Positions 1 to 9,663 of a stretch of DNA of 64,000 bases are shown here, piece by piece; the stretch's first letter is position 1; every line of letters begins with the position of its first letter. Under the pieces are notes generated by a model that saw only the letters and a list, made by a program, of their open reading frames with translations, had not been told where the DNA came from and did no database searches. The translations under genes and the position numbers were made by a program. The stretch comes from Ephydatia muelleri (Eukaryota > Porifera > Demospongiae > Spongillida > Spongillidae). The stretch is from the NCBI GenBank assembly GCA_013339895.1, contig JABACO010000006.1:4457542-4521541 (forward strand), in the 5' to 3' direction.

Positions 1-55
1 ATGCATGTGTGCAATGATAATATGCATATTCATTTCAAAAAAGCGCGTGTTTGCA

Positions 56-273
56 TGTGTGTGTGTGTGTGCGTGCGTGTGTGTGTTCGTGTGTGTGCAT
101 GTGTTCATGTGTGTGTGTGTTCGTGTGTGTGTTCGTGTGTGTGTTCGTGTGTGTGTGTGTTCGTGTGTGTGTGTGTGTTCGTGTGTGTGTGTGTGTGTTC
201 GTGTGCGTGTGTGTGTTCGTGTGTGTGTGTGTTCGTGTGTGTGTGTGTGTGCGTGTGTGTTCGTGTGTGTGCA
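56..273. repeat. (GT)n microsatellite with GTTC interruptions
   Basis: Long GT-rich tract broken regularly by GTTCGT units. Every reading frame across it gives Cys-Val or Thr-His strings, so the open frames here are repeat artefacts. Confidence 0.95.
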
Positions 274-289
274 TGACAGTTCTGGGTAG

Positions 290-680
290 TACAATGTAAA
301 ACACTTGCGTGGGTATTGCTTTGACAGTTGTTATAGAGTTGTCGCGGACGTTGTGATGGAGTACACTCTCACGCTTCTGTGAAGTAGGAGGAAGGCATGC
401 ACTGTATTTTATATTAGCAAAATTTGAAGTCCAGAATTAGGTTGTGATTGCCATTGAAATGGTAAATTAAAATTCCGAGCTATCCACCGTTATGATGCAC
501 GCGGGTTACCCGCTTTAAAAACACATACAACTATGGTTTTGTATAGTAGGCACACGGCGCATGCCCAATTAAAAAGAGTTTGTAAACCTGAAACGTTTAT
601 TGTACAAGTGCAATTCTTTCTGTGAACATTAAGAAGAAAAAACCCCAACAATAACAAACAAACAAAAAAAAACACGTTTC
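290..680. other. intergenic, nothing recognised
   Basis: No coding exon, hairpin or known repeat was recognised between the GT tract and the LTR-like block. It has an A-rich stretch near 630-675. Confidence 0.5.
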
Positions 681-1190
681 TGTCGGTTGAACGTAGTGAA
701 TTAGACAGAAACTATGCTCCCTCAGTATGTGATTGGTTGTACAGCACGTGATGTGACCACGTGGAGGTAGAGGTATATAAGGTTATGTGAGCGGGAAGGA
801 AATCAGTCTACGTTGCCAGTGCACGTGTCTGCGAACTTCACATAGTGTGTATGTTGTGTTCAGCCGGATGGCTGGTTTACGAAGGGGCAGAAGCAGTCTG
901 CTGTGTGTTCCAGCCGGGTGGCTGGGTACGTATGGGGATGGAACGCCTCTGTATGCATTGTGTGGCACTGAATGTTGATGTGAAGCAGGTTGTTCCTTAA
1001 TGATCACTTCCAAGCAGGTGAAAGCTGAAGACCCTTGCCTGAGGAACTTGTTATATGTGTATGTTGTGGTGTCCAGAGCAGTGTGTAAGAAGGTTTTTTC
1101 CTCACACAGTGAGGTTTTTTCCCTTGAGGTGGTGTGGGCCCCCCACCTCTAAATAAATTAGGTTAAAAATTCAAACGTAGCTGTTGCTTG
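681..1190 (+). mobile_element. possible solo LTR (promoter-like block)
   Basis: The block opens with TGTCGGTTGAACGTAGTG, and a diverged copy of the same start occurs at 16157. Inside are two CACGTG boxes (745-750, 758-763), an ATTGG box, a TATATAA box at 774-780 and an AATAAA signal near 1152. A promoter plus a poly(A) signal within about 500 bp is what a solo LTR would show. No clear terminal CA or target duplication was found, so a host promoter is the alternative. Confidence 0.4.
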
Positions 1191-1586
1191 TTGGTCCCTG
1201 CTCTGAGTGTGGTTTGTGTGGTGATTGTATTTGTGGATATGCATGGTGGTGTTGTCAGTATGTGTGTGGTGGTGTATGTTGTATGTTGTTGTTAACATGA
1301 AGTTGGCAGTCGTGCACAGGCGACGCTGCACCAAGAGTCGTCAATATGCATGGGGGTAAGGGTGGTGTACATGTACGAGGAGGGAGCAATAAAAGAAAAC
1401 ATACATGCAGAATACATGCATGCATACGTAAAGTTTTAAAGTTCACTGCATACTAATGATTGGAGTACTACGTGGAATGCGACTAGATAAACGATATATT
1501 ATGCAATGTAGTCATCTGATACGATGCGATTCATAAAAGCATTGGCAGAACAAGCGAAACGTATATTCTAGACATCCTCGTCGAAA
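1191..1586. other. upstream region of the copper transporter gene
   Basis: TG-rich, non-coding sequence. No clear TATA box or other element could be assigned, and the transcription start is not visible. Confidence 0.4.
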
Positions 1587-2508
1587 ATGGCTACACCACA
1601 CGTACACGGGTCTACTTCTATGCCGACCACGATGGACAACAGCACGATGAACATGAACATGGAAATGCAGGTGGGCACCAACAGATATGGTGACGTACAA
1701 TTGTTTTGCATGTGCGTCGCTACATACTCGTAAATCGCACACGCGGATCGCTGAATTGGGCATATTGCACGGTTTGAACACATCGGCAACAACAGCAAAA
1801 ATAAAATAACAACTTTTCTCTGTGCCGCTCAGATGTCATTCTTTTTTGGAAACTTCAAGTTGCTGTTTGATACATGGAATGTGAACGATGGTGGAGGTAC
1901 TATTTATTTGCGCTATACAATTTGATATTTATCTTCGTTCCCTCGCCCTCCCTTCCTCTGCTCCCATCCCAAAGCACTCTTCGGCGCTATGGTGGCCATG
2001 TTTTTCCTTACAATAGCCCTCGAGGCTCTAAGAGCATTCAGAGAGTGGTTGCATGGATGGACGTTGGAAAAGTACGTGAAGGTGAAAGGTTGCGGAGGCG
2101 ACACTCCCGAGAAGCAGCCAGAACGCAAAGACAGCGCCGCAAAGTAGGTCAAGCTGTTCCTTGGCGTCAGCGTGCTCGTGATGTTGATAATTTTCCTACA
2201 GCATTCTTGTTGTGGTCAAGAATAGAGATCTCGCTATGCCGGTTCTCCTGCACGTGATTCAATCCATCTTGTATACAATTCAGGTGGGAGTGACCTACCT
2301 GTTGATGCTTGCAGTGATGTCATACAACGGAGCCATATTCATCGCCGTTTGTATCGGTGCTTGGTTTGGAATACCTGTCATTTTGGCTGGGTGTCTCTGT
2401 ACCATCGGCCGAGAATTCCAAGCGGGAACAAGCCGGAATATTGCCATTAAATATAGAATCACTCGGTCCGCCTTTGCAATTGACTTGATCTGCAGTGTGA
2501 CTGTTTGA
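1587..2508 (+). CDS. CTR/SLC31-type copper transporter, four exons
   Basis: Predicted high-affinity copper(I) importer of the plasma or endolysosomal membrane. Exons 1587-1670, 1833-1896, 1975-2143 and 2202-2508 join at GT-AG sites and stay in frame for 207 residues. Introns are 162, 78 and 58 bp. Exon 1 is Met-rich (MNMNMEM), like the copper-collecting ectodomain of the family. Exon 2 carries MSFFFGNFKLLF, matching the segment before helix 1. Helix 1 is at about residues 50-68. Helix 2 holds the MxxxM copper motif (141-145) and helix 3 the GxxxG packing motif (158-162). The usual C-terminal HCH copper-handoff motif is not seen; the tail is longer and ends LICSVTV. The start is the first ATG of the Met-rich exon. 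The family is clear; CTR1 versus CTR2 cannot be decided. Confidence 0.88.
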
Positions 2509-2529
2509 ATATCGAACTATAATTGCTTT

Positions 2530-2782
2530 TTGCTAGAATGAGAGAGATAGAGAGAAGAGAAGAGAGGATAGAGCGAGAGAGAGAGAGAGTGAGAAAGAGC
2601 GATAGAGCGAAGATAGAAATACACTAGAGCGATAAGAGAGAGAGAGCTAGCTCGACTCGAGCTACTTAGCTCTATCGCGACGCTCTCGATCTAGATGAGA
2701 GAGAGACTAGAGATAAGATCGCGAGACTAGCAGAGCCTACGAGAGCTCGTCGCCGCTAGATCGCGCGCGCGCGCGCCCGTAC
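2530..2782. repeat. degenerate (GA)n tract ending in (GC)n
   Basis: Purine-rich GAGA repeats with scattered CTCGA and TAGAGCG units, closing in a short GCGCGC run at about 2761-2776. It lies just downstream of the copper transporter stop codon. Confidence 0.85.
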
Positions 2783-3220
2783 GCATTTTTGGAGTTTCCT
2801 CTCCCATAGTGAGCATGCAATATATCGTTTGATGATTAAAGACGGCAGGAACGGAATGCTCGTCGCCGGGAAGCAGGGCAATTCAGATATGAATACAGTG
2901 GTTAGCTTAATATCCATGAAGATTTACTAATTGCCCAGGGCGACGTAGTGTGCATGGTTCATCCCATTGTATGGAATCACTCAATGACAATTCACCGCAC
3001 GTACATGCATGTCGATTAATCCATATACATGCTGCTCGACCACCCTCATTTAAACATACTTGTCTATGCGGGTCTGCTATGCTGTGCACTGTGTGCCTAG
3101 ACAGATCCAAGCGCTCCTTTGCCAACCTTATATGTACAGGCACTGTCACGAATATTTATTAGCTGATGCATGTTGCAACTTATCTGCATATGCAACATTC
3201 ATGTATTATAATGGCATACT
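2783..3220. other. no gene recognised
   Basis: Non-coding sequence between the GA tract and the decayed transposase. Open frames of 70-80 residues on both strands show no family resemblance. Confidence 0.4.
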
Positions 3221-3224
3221 GATG

Positions 3225-4110
3225 CGTCAGTGCTATTACATTCTTACATTGAGTGATTATTTCTCAAAATGGGTTGAATGTGAATGAGATTGCCTCGTGT
3301 TTTTACTACTGATAATGGTTCAGAATTCAAGAACAAGCTAAATGCTGAAATGATGAAACTGTTTGGGATACAACAATGCCTAATCAGACCCTACCATCCA
3401 CAGGTAAAAATAAATTTTGTTTCTTCAACTTATTTGGTTCCTGTGTGCCGTCCTATGGTCTTGACGAAAGATTTAATCAAAACTTTCAGAGGATGCTTTT
3501 GAAAGCAATTACAGGACAGAATGAACTGTGGGATGGATTCATAGGTTCAGCAGTATTTGCTTATAACACATCCTGTCATGAGTCCAGTTGCTACGCATCA
3601 TTTGAAGTAATGTTTGCATGCAAAGCAATTTTTCCAATTGAAGAGGATTTTAAACTGTGTCACCTGACAAGTTATTCCTCACCACTATGCACTTAATAGT
3701 CCTTTGTACTATAGTACTGCAGTTGAAAAAATGAACCTGGTCACATGGCAGTGTTAACCATTGAAAGGCAAAAAAAATATTGACAAGAACAATATTTTTG
3801 TTGCACAGGTATAAATACACCTTAAAATTATTTTTTATATGCTCCCTTATTGCCACTAGGGAAAGCAAAAACTGCAATATGATGCCAAGCATGCCAAAGC
3901 CAAATGTTTCAAATTGGTAGTGAGATGCTAATTAAAGATGAATGAATTGTATGAATATGAAAAAAGAGGAAAGGTGGTAAATTGGACCCAAAGTGGGTTG
4001 GACCGCATGTCATAACAGGTAGCAAAGGATTTAATTCATTGAATCCATTGAAAATCCATCTGTCTTCATTGAACATGTGAATGGTGCTCATTTAAAAGTG
4101 TACCACTGAC
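3225..4110 (+). pseudogene. decayed Ginger-like (integrase-type) transposase
   Basis: Broken relative of the intact transposase at 9664-13250. Readable pieces in order are YILTLSDYFSKWVE (about 3237), a second-aspartate block with TTDNGSEF and YHPQ (about 3284-3403), GLDERFNQNFQRML with the catalytic Glu (about 3458-3500), and a stretch ending IFPIEED (to about 3650). A GPY/F-like piece with GGKLDPKWVGPH follows near 3970. The break after YHPQ coincides with a GT donor, the same intron position as in the intact gene. Stops and frameshifts separate the parts, and the accessory C-terminal domains were not found. Confidence 0.75.
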
Positions 4111-4194
4111 AGCTAACTACACCATCCCTACATCAACAGTCCATTTCTTCCATTTCGTCTGCCTCACCAGCCTCTTCTTACAGTCCACCTCTAC

Positions 4195-4440
4195 ACAGCA
4201 GACCACTCCACCAGCCTCTCCACAGCAGTCCACTCCACCAGCCTCTCCACAGCAGTCCACCAGCCTCTCCACAGCAGTCCACTCCACCAGTCTCTCCACA
4301 GCAGTCCACTCCACCAGCCTCTCCACAGCAGTCCACTCCACCACAGCAGTCCACTCCACCAGCTGCTCCAAAGCAGTCCACTCCACCAGCTGCTCCAAAG
4401 CAGTCCACTCAAGCAATCTATGCACAGCAGTCTACTTTAG
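4195..4440 (+). repeat. CCACCAGCCTCTCCACAGCAGTCCACT-type tandem repeat
   Basis: About nine imperfect units built on CTCCACAGCAGTCCACTC, changing to CTCCAAAGCAGTCCACTC at the 3' side. In one forward frame it reads as Pro/Ser/Gln repeats. It sits where the intact Ginger-like protein has its own, unrelated tandem-repeat linker, so it may be the linker of the decayed copy. Confidence 0.85.
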
Positions 4441-4719
4441 GTAAGCAGTGTGAATAAAGGGCTCATATATACTTGTAGTTTTAGTTGACAGACATTGTCC
4501 TGGTCCTTTCCCAAAAGAGCAAGATGAAAGATGTTTTTTATACAAGGTTTGGAGGCATAATTGTTTAATAATGGCCACCTATGGAAATAATTTTGGCAAT
4601 GGCGATTAATTGTAAATTTTATTGTGGTAGTAGTACATATGTTATAATTAACATAGATGGGATAAAGTGCCATTTGTATTTTTTTTCTTTCACAAAGGCA
4701 GAGGCGTAGGAAGGACTTA

Positions 4720-4906
4720 TAAAGTGTAGCGGCTAAGGTTACGGCTAAGGTTACGTAATAGAAAGGGGAGGGGCAACGGAGGGGGTGGGTGCGGGAGGGG
4801 CCATGCCCCCTCCCGCCCAGCTAGGGCGTATGCATATATGTTAAAAAAAAAAAAAAGATCCATAGAAAGGTGTAGCAGCCATGGCCGCTACAGCCGCTAC
4901 AAACCA
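4720..4906. mobile_element. short inverted-repeat element (MITE candidate)
   Basis: TGTAGCGGCT near 4727 is inverted as AGCCGCTACA near 4893. The inside is G-rich, with a GGGGAGGGGC run facing GCCCCCTCCC and a poly(A) run at about 4842. The ends are short and no target duplication was established. Confidence 0.35.
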
Positions 4907-4965
4907 CTGAAAGGGGGAGAGAACTTGTTTTCTCAATTCAAGACAGAAATGGATAGGTTGAAGGT

Positions 4966-5792
4966 AATTATATGGGACAGTTTCCGAGAAAATGAAAAGT
5001 GGCTATATATATAAAACGTTATAAAAATGCTTCACGTGTGAATCGCTAAAACTCCGTAAAGGTTTAAGCTATCAACTTCCTATTTCGAACACTTCCCACT
5101 TCTCTCTACGAAAATAAATTTTGGTGTCTTACCCTTGCTCCTTGCCGACGTTACAAGGCACAGTACCCCGAGGGGTTCAAAATCCAGGTAGCTCCCTGCA
5201 GGAATGTCCAAATCACTTCAAAATCGATATGCACGTAAAGGAGTCCTGTCACTGTTTATTTCTGCAGATCGTTGATTTTTACCTTATCCGTTATGGAGAT
5301 ACAGCAATGCAAAGTAAAGTCCACGTTTCCCGCTCGAATCGCGCCTTTCTCAGTCTCATCGGGAGAATGGAAGCGGTTCAAGGACTGAGAAAGGCGCGAT
5401 TCGAGCGGGAAACGTGGACTTACTTTGCATTGCTGTATCTCCAAACGGAAGAGGTAAAAATCAACGATCTGCAGAAATCAATTATAGTGACAGGACTCCT
5501 TTACGTGCATATCGATTTTGAAGTGATTTGGACATTCCTGCAGGGAGCTACCTGGATTTTGAACCCCTCGGGGTACTGTGCCTTGTAACGTCGGCAAGGA
5601 GCAAGGGTAAGACACCAAAATATATTTTCGTAGAGAGAAGTGGTGTGGCACGAAGTGTTCGAAATAGGAAGTTGATTGCTTAAACCGTTATGGAGTATTA
5701 GCGATTCAAACGTGAAGCATTATTATAACTTTTTATATATATAGCCACTTTTCATTTTCTCGGAAACTGACCCATATATTTGCATATAATTA
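4966..5792. mobile_element. fold-back element with about 400-bp arms
   Basis: The left arm (4966-5355) is the near-exact reverse complement of the right arm (5383-5792), leaving a 27-bp loop. The arms differ by scattered substitutions and small indels. The 155-codon open frame across it is palindrome read-through, not a gene. The structure fits a Foldback or long-TIR MITE that transposed next to the decayed Ginger copy. Confidence 0.9.
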
Positions 5793-7270
5793 TCCCCTCC
5801 TCTCCATACCCAGAGCTCGTTGCCATCATCAATGGTGACACTAGCTCACAGCTGCATAGAATATATAGGCATGGTAGCAAACAAGAGAAAAGTGCAATTC
5901 GTCATGGATATGACTATGGTCCAATCAAAACATTACCAGATCACTTGGTTAGTACCAATTGTACTTTGGTAGTTATTCTACAGGTCCTTGGCTTTATAAA
6001 TGTTGAGCCATCCTCCGGAAAAGGCTCCATGGTTCCAGACATGAAGCATTCAGTCAGATGTGATTTCAAACAAGCCTGATCATATAATAAATTGCTTGGA
6101 TTTGCTGAAAAGCAAATAGATGTTGCAAACGCAATGGTACAATTGTTATAATTTTGTTGTCTTTGGACCAATTGAAAGATGAGTGTGATTTTGTTGGTTG
6201 GAGTTAAAATCAAAGCAGCAATTTGCAGTTTAACGTTTTAGGGTGCCCCATACTATCATACACATGTACCACTCCTTGAATATATCCAACATTCACTATT
6301 GTTATCCAGTGACTACCGGAGACATTCACGATTTGTTTCCTCTTTCAATCTGAAATTGCATGTTCTGCGCTAACAAAGTGGTCTGATTCCACCAATGGAG
6401 CTATGTCTGGCCTTCAAAAGCTTCTGTGCAGCATTGATGATATTTTCAAATAGCCATTTCCCCCCCACAATATCCTGGTGGTCTTCAGTAGTAAATTCAG
6501 AGATTGTATCCAATATTGCAGGCTTTCACATTTCTTTGTTTCTAGGTAAGTGATAAGGAGAAAATAATCATTACATACATTGGATTAGTTCCATGCACCA
6601 TGCCATTTCAAACTGGTTCTTTTATTGTACGATAGATGTAACTATGGCAAAGCCTATTACAGTGATTGGAGCATGGCTTTAATTTAACGATACAGCTGCA
6701 TTCATTAAATTGCATGTTGTGCAGTTTTATTAAAAGGTGCGACCAGCCCAATTAATTAATTGTGACATGGCACGTGTAAACCAGGGGGTGGGTTAGTCAT
6801 AATAGGGACAAACCAGGAGGTAGGTAGGGAACTGTTGGAGCAGTAAACCCCTGCTCAGCCTTTGATGAAATGGCCTTTCTTATACCCACAACGCTCACCA
6901 CAAATTTGTTGGATGACTTTTTCATCTTTGAAGCTTCACTACTGTGATTGTGTTTTAAAACATCAATCTTCAATGATAAGCAGCCACCAAAGCCTTGCAC
7001 TGCTGATGAGGTTGAATGTTGTACATGTGAACTTGCACCTTACATATTATTCATTCGATTCAAAACTGAGGGAATGTATATAAGGTAACAAAAAAAAAAA
7101 AAAAAGCTCTGCAAGGCTATTGGGGATGTGTGAGTTCACCTCAGGAAAAAAGACTTTGTAAAGAAAACAGATGTCCTTGCTATATTGAAATGGTATCTAG
7201 ATGATTGTAATGAGAAAGATTGCCTATATCTACTAGTACATCCTACAATGAAAGAACTAACATTTGGAAC
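5793..7270. other. no gene recognised
   Basis: AT-rich sequence with frames up to 99 codons (5780-6079) that resemble nothing I know. An A-run lies at about 7089-7105. It could be residue of the decayed transposon on its left, but no domain can be named. Confidence 0.4.
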
Positions 7271-7271
7271 T

Positions 7272-7690
7272 AATCTCTACATATCTCCACACATCTCCAC
7301 ACATCCACATATCTCCACACATTCACACATCTCCACACATCTCCACACATCCACACATCTCCACACATTCACACATCTCCACACATCTACACACATCACA
7401 CATCTCCACACATCTCCACACATCTCCACACATCCACACATCCACACATCCACACATCTCCACATATCTCCACACATCTCCACCCATCTACATTATACAT
7501 GTCCACACATCTCAAGTCTCAACACTATATTGACACACCTCCTGCCAATTCTATACATTTTCCACATATGTACACCTATTTCATCTCATCTGTACACCTT
7601 TTCACACATCTGCACACATCTCCACACATCTCCCACACACCTTGACATCTCACTTTATTTCACATCCCAGCTACACACCTTCGTACCATC
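7272..7690 (+). repeat. CACATCTCCA minisatellite
   Basis: About 400 bp of decamer-like CACATCTCCA and CACATCCA units, becoming diverged after 7480. The 182-residue Thr/His/Ser open frame across it is a by-product of the repeat. Confidence 0.9.
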
Positions 7691-8544
7691 TCAAATATCG
7701 CTACAACACCATCTCCACGCATTTACATTATGAGAACTACAGCTCATCTTTTCCTGGTAAAAATGAAATGAAATCACTAAGGAAACCATGAATTATGGTT
7801 CGCATACTTTCTTATGGTCAATTAAAATGTGAATTGTTTTGTAATTGCTGAGCGCCATCCAGGGTCTGGCAAAATTGGAACAATACAAAATCAAGTTGCT
7901 AATAATTATGGGAGTATGATATGATTCAATTCTGGTGAAAGCCCAATGAAATCAAAATGTTGCCATACACCCATCATGGGCAGCAATAAATGTTTTTAAG
8001 ACTGCGGAGCTCAGCAATTTCAATAGAAATCGACATCTAAAAAGTAATGAAAGATCAGACAACTAAAATCTAGAAAATTGCAGTAAAGCTTGCTTGACTT
8101 GGGAATCAGAGGTATCTGACAACCATTGGTGGAAGCATTATTGGAAGTTCGTGTTGCAGACATCCCACTGCCATCGAGTATCCTTGAATCCACGTACATG
8201 TACAAAAGGCAGTAGAAGACAGGCGAGGTTCATTCACCCCACTTGTCCTTTCAGTAAACGGGCTATTGCATAACGAGGCTTATGTTTGCTTCTCATGGTT
8301 ACAAGCAGTTCCCTCTCCCAGAATGGATGTTAGACCTGGCTCCTGATTAAATTGTTTGCCATCGAATGGTGTGGCTAAGTATGCCTCTATCAGAGATGTG
8401 CCTTAATGATCTGATAACGCTCTGGATGCTTGGTATAAATTTCATAAATGTGGAGATGTAGTGGCACGCCATTATTCTATTTATAATTTCCTGTAAAAGA
8501 GCTTTGATGGAAATCCGAGTTACGAGTAGTTGCGGCTTGAATAC
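7691..8544. other. no gene recognised
   Basis: Non-coding sequence with short frames only. No element boundary was identified. Confidence 0.4.
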
Positions 8545-8766
8545 ATGCGCAAAAAGGGACCTAGCGCATGCATTACAAAATTTCCAGTACGCGCAATAAA
8601 AATGTATCACTTGCGTTGAAATGAATGGCTAACAAAACAATTCAACGCCTTACAACTACATCACAGATACTTCGATTCTCAGTGCGCAAGAAGCAATGTG
8701 TAGAGGATATTTCAGACTTCTAGAATGTCAAAAAGTGAAAATATGCTTTAGGTCCCTTTTCGCGGA
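8545..8766. mobile_element. GGGACC-ended MITE, copy 1
   Basis: Begins near AAAAAGGGACCTAGCG and ends with the inverted AGGTCCCTTTTCG at 8750-8762. The interior matches copy 2 at 20288-20500 (CTCAGTGCG..AAGCAATGTG, TTTCAGACTTC). About 220 bp with no coding capacity, so a non-autonomous DNA element. Confidence 0.75.
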
Positions 8767-9064
8767 TAAAATCCAGTTGCGAGAAATATCCTCCCATACA
8801 GCCAGCGCACTTATCATATAGATACGAAGAGCTGATCGCTACTAAGACTGAATCTTGTAATGTATTACTACGTTTGATGTTGCTTATGGCTTCCCGAAAC
8901 AATTCCCAACTTGCTTGTAATCATACGAAAAAAAAAAAGCAATCTCCATGACAAACTCAAGTGATTATCAAAACCCGTGAACTGTACATGCATACTCATA
9001 CTGGAACAAATATAATCAAATTTCCGCAAATTTCATGTCCAGGGAAATGGAAGTTCTAACTATT

Positions 9065-9335
<271 letters not shown>

Positions 9336-9340
9336 GCTTC

Positions 9341-9480
9341 TGTCACCGGAATTTTGGTCCTGAAAATTTGGGTCCGGGCGGACCAAAATTTCCAACGAAT
9401 CTTGGTCCGGCCGGACCGATATTACCGGAAATAATGGTCCGTGTTGGAAATATTGGTCCGTTAACTGGCGTATATATGTA
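9341..9480. repeat. left terminal inverted repeat of the Ginger1-like element
   Basis: Starts TGTCACCGGAATTTTGGTCC and repeats palindromic GGTCCG..CGGACC modules, likely transposase-binding sites. The pairing with the right end is imperfect beyond the first 20 bp. Confidence 0.8.
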
Positions 9481-9663
9481 TGGACCAAAATTTCCAGCCG
9501 TGAGTTTTACCGGAAATAATGGGGTCTGTCTTGGTCAATGCAAGTACATGCAAGTAATTGAATACATTCTTCACACCAAACCAGAGTAATAACAGAATAT
9601 GAAACCAGAGTATAATATAAAACCAGAGTACAATAGATAACGTTGAGTACTAAACTGATCAGC

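Noticed and set aside
5121..5588. 155-codon open frame
   Set aside because: It crosses the centre of the fold-back element, so its second half is the reverse complement of its first; no independent coding evidence.
7185..7733. 182-codon Ser/Thr/His open frame
   Set aside because: Produced by the CACATCTCCA minisatellite.
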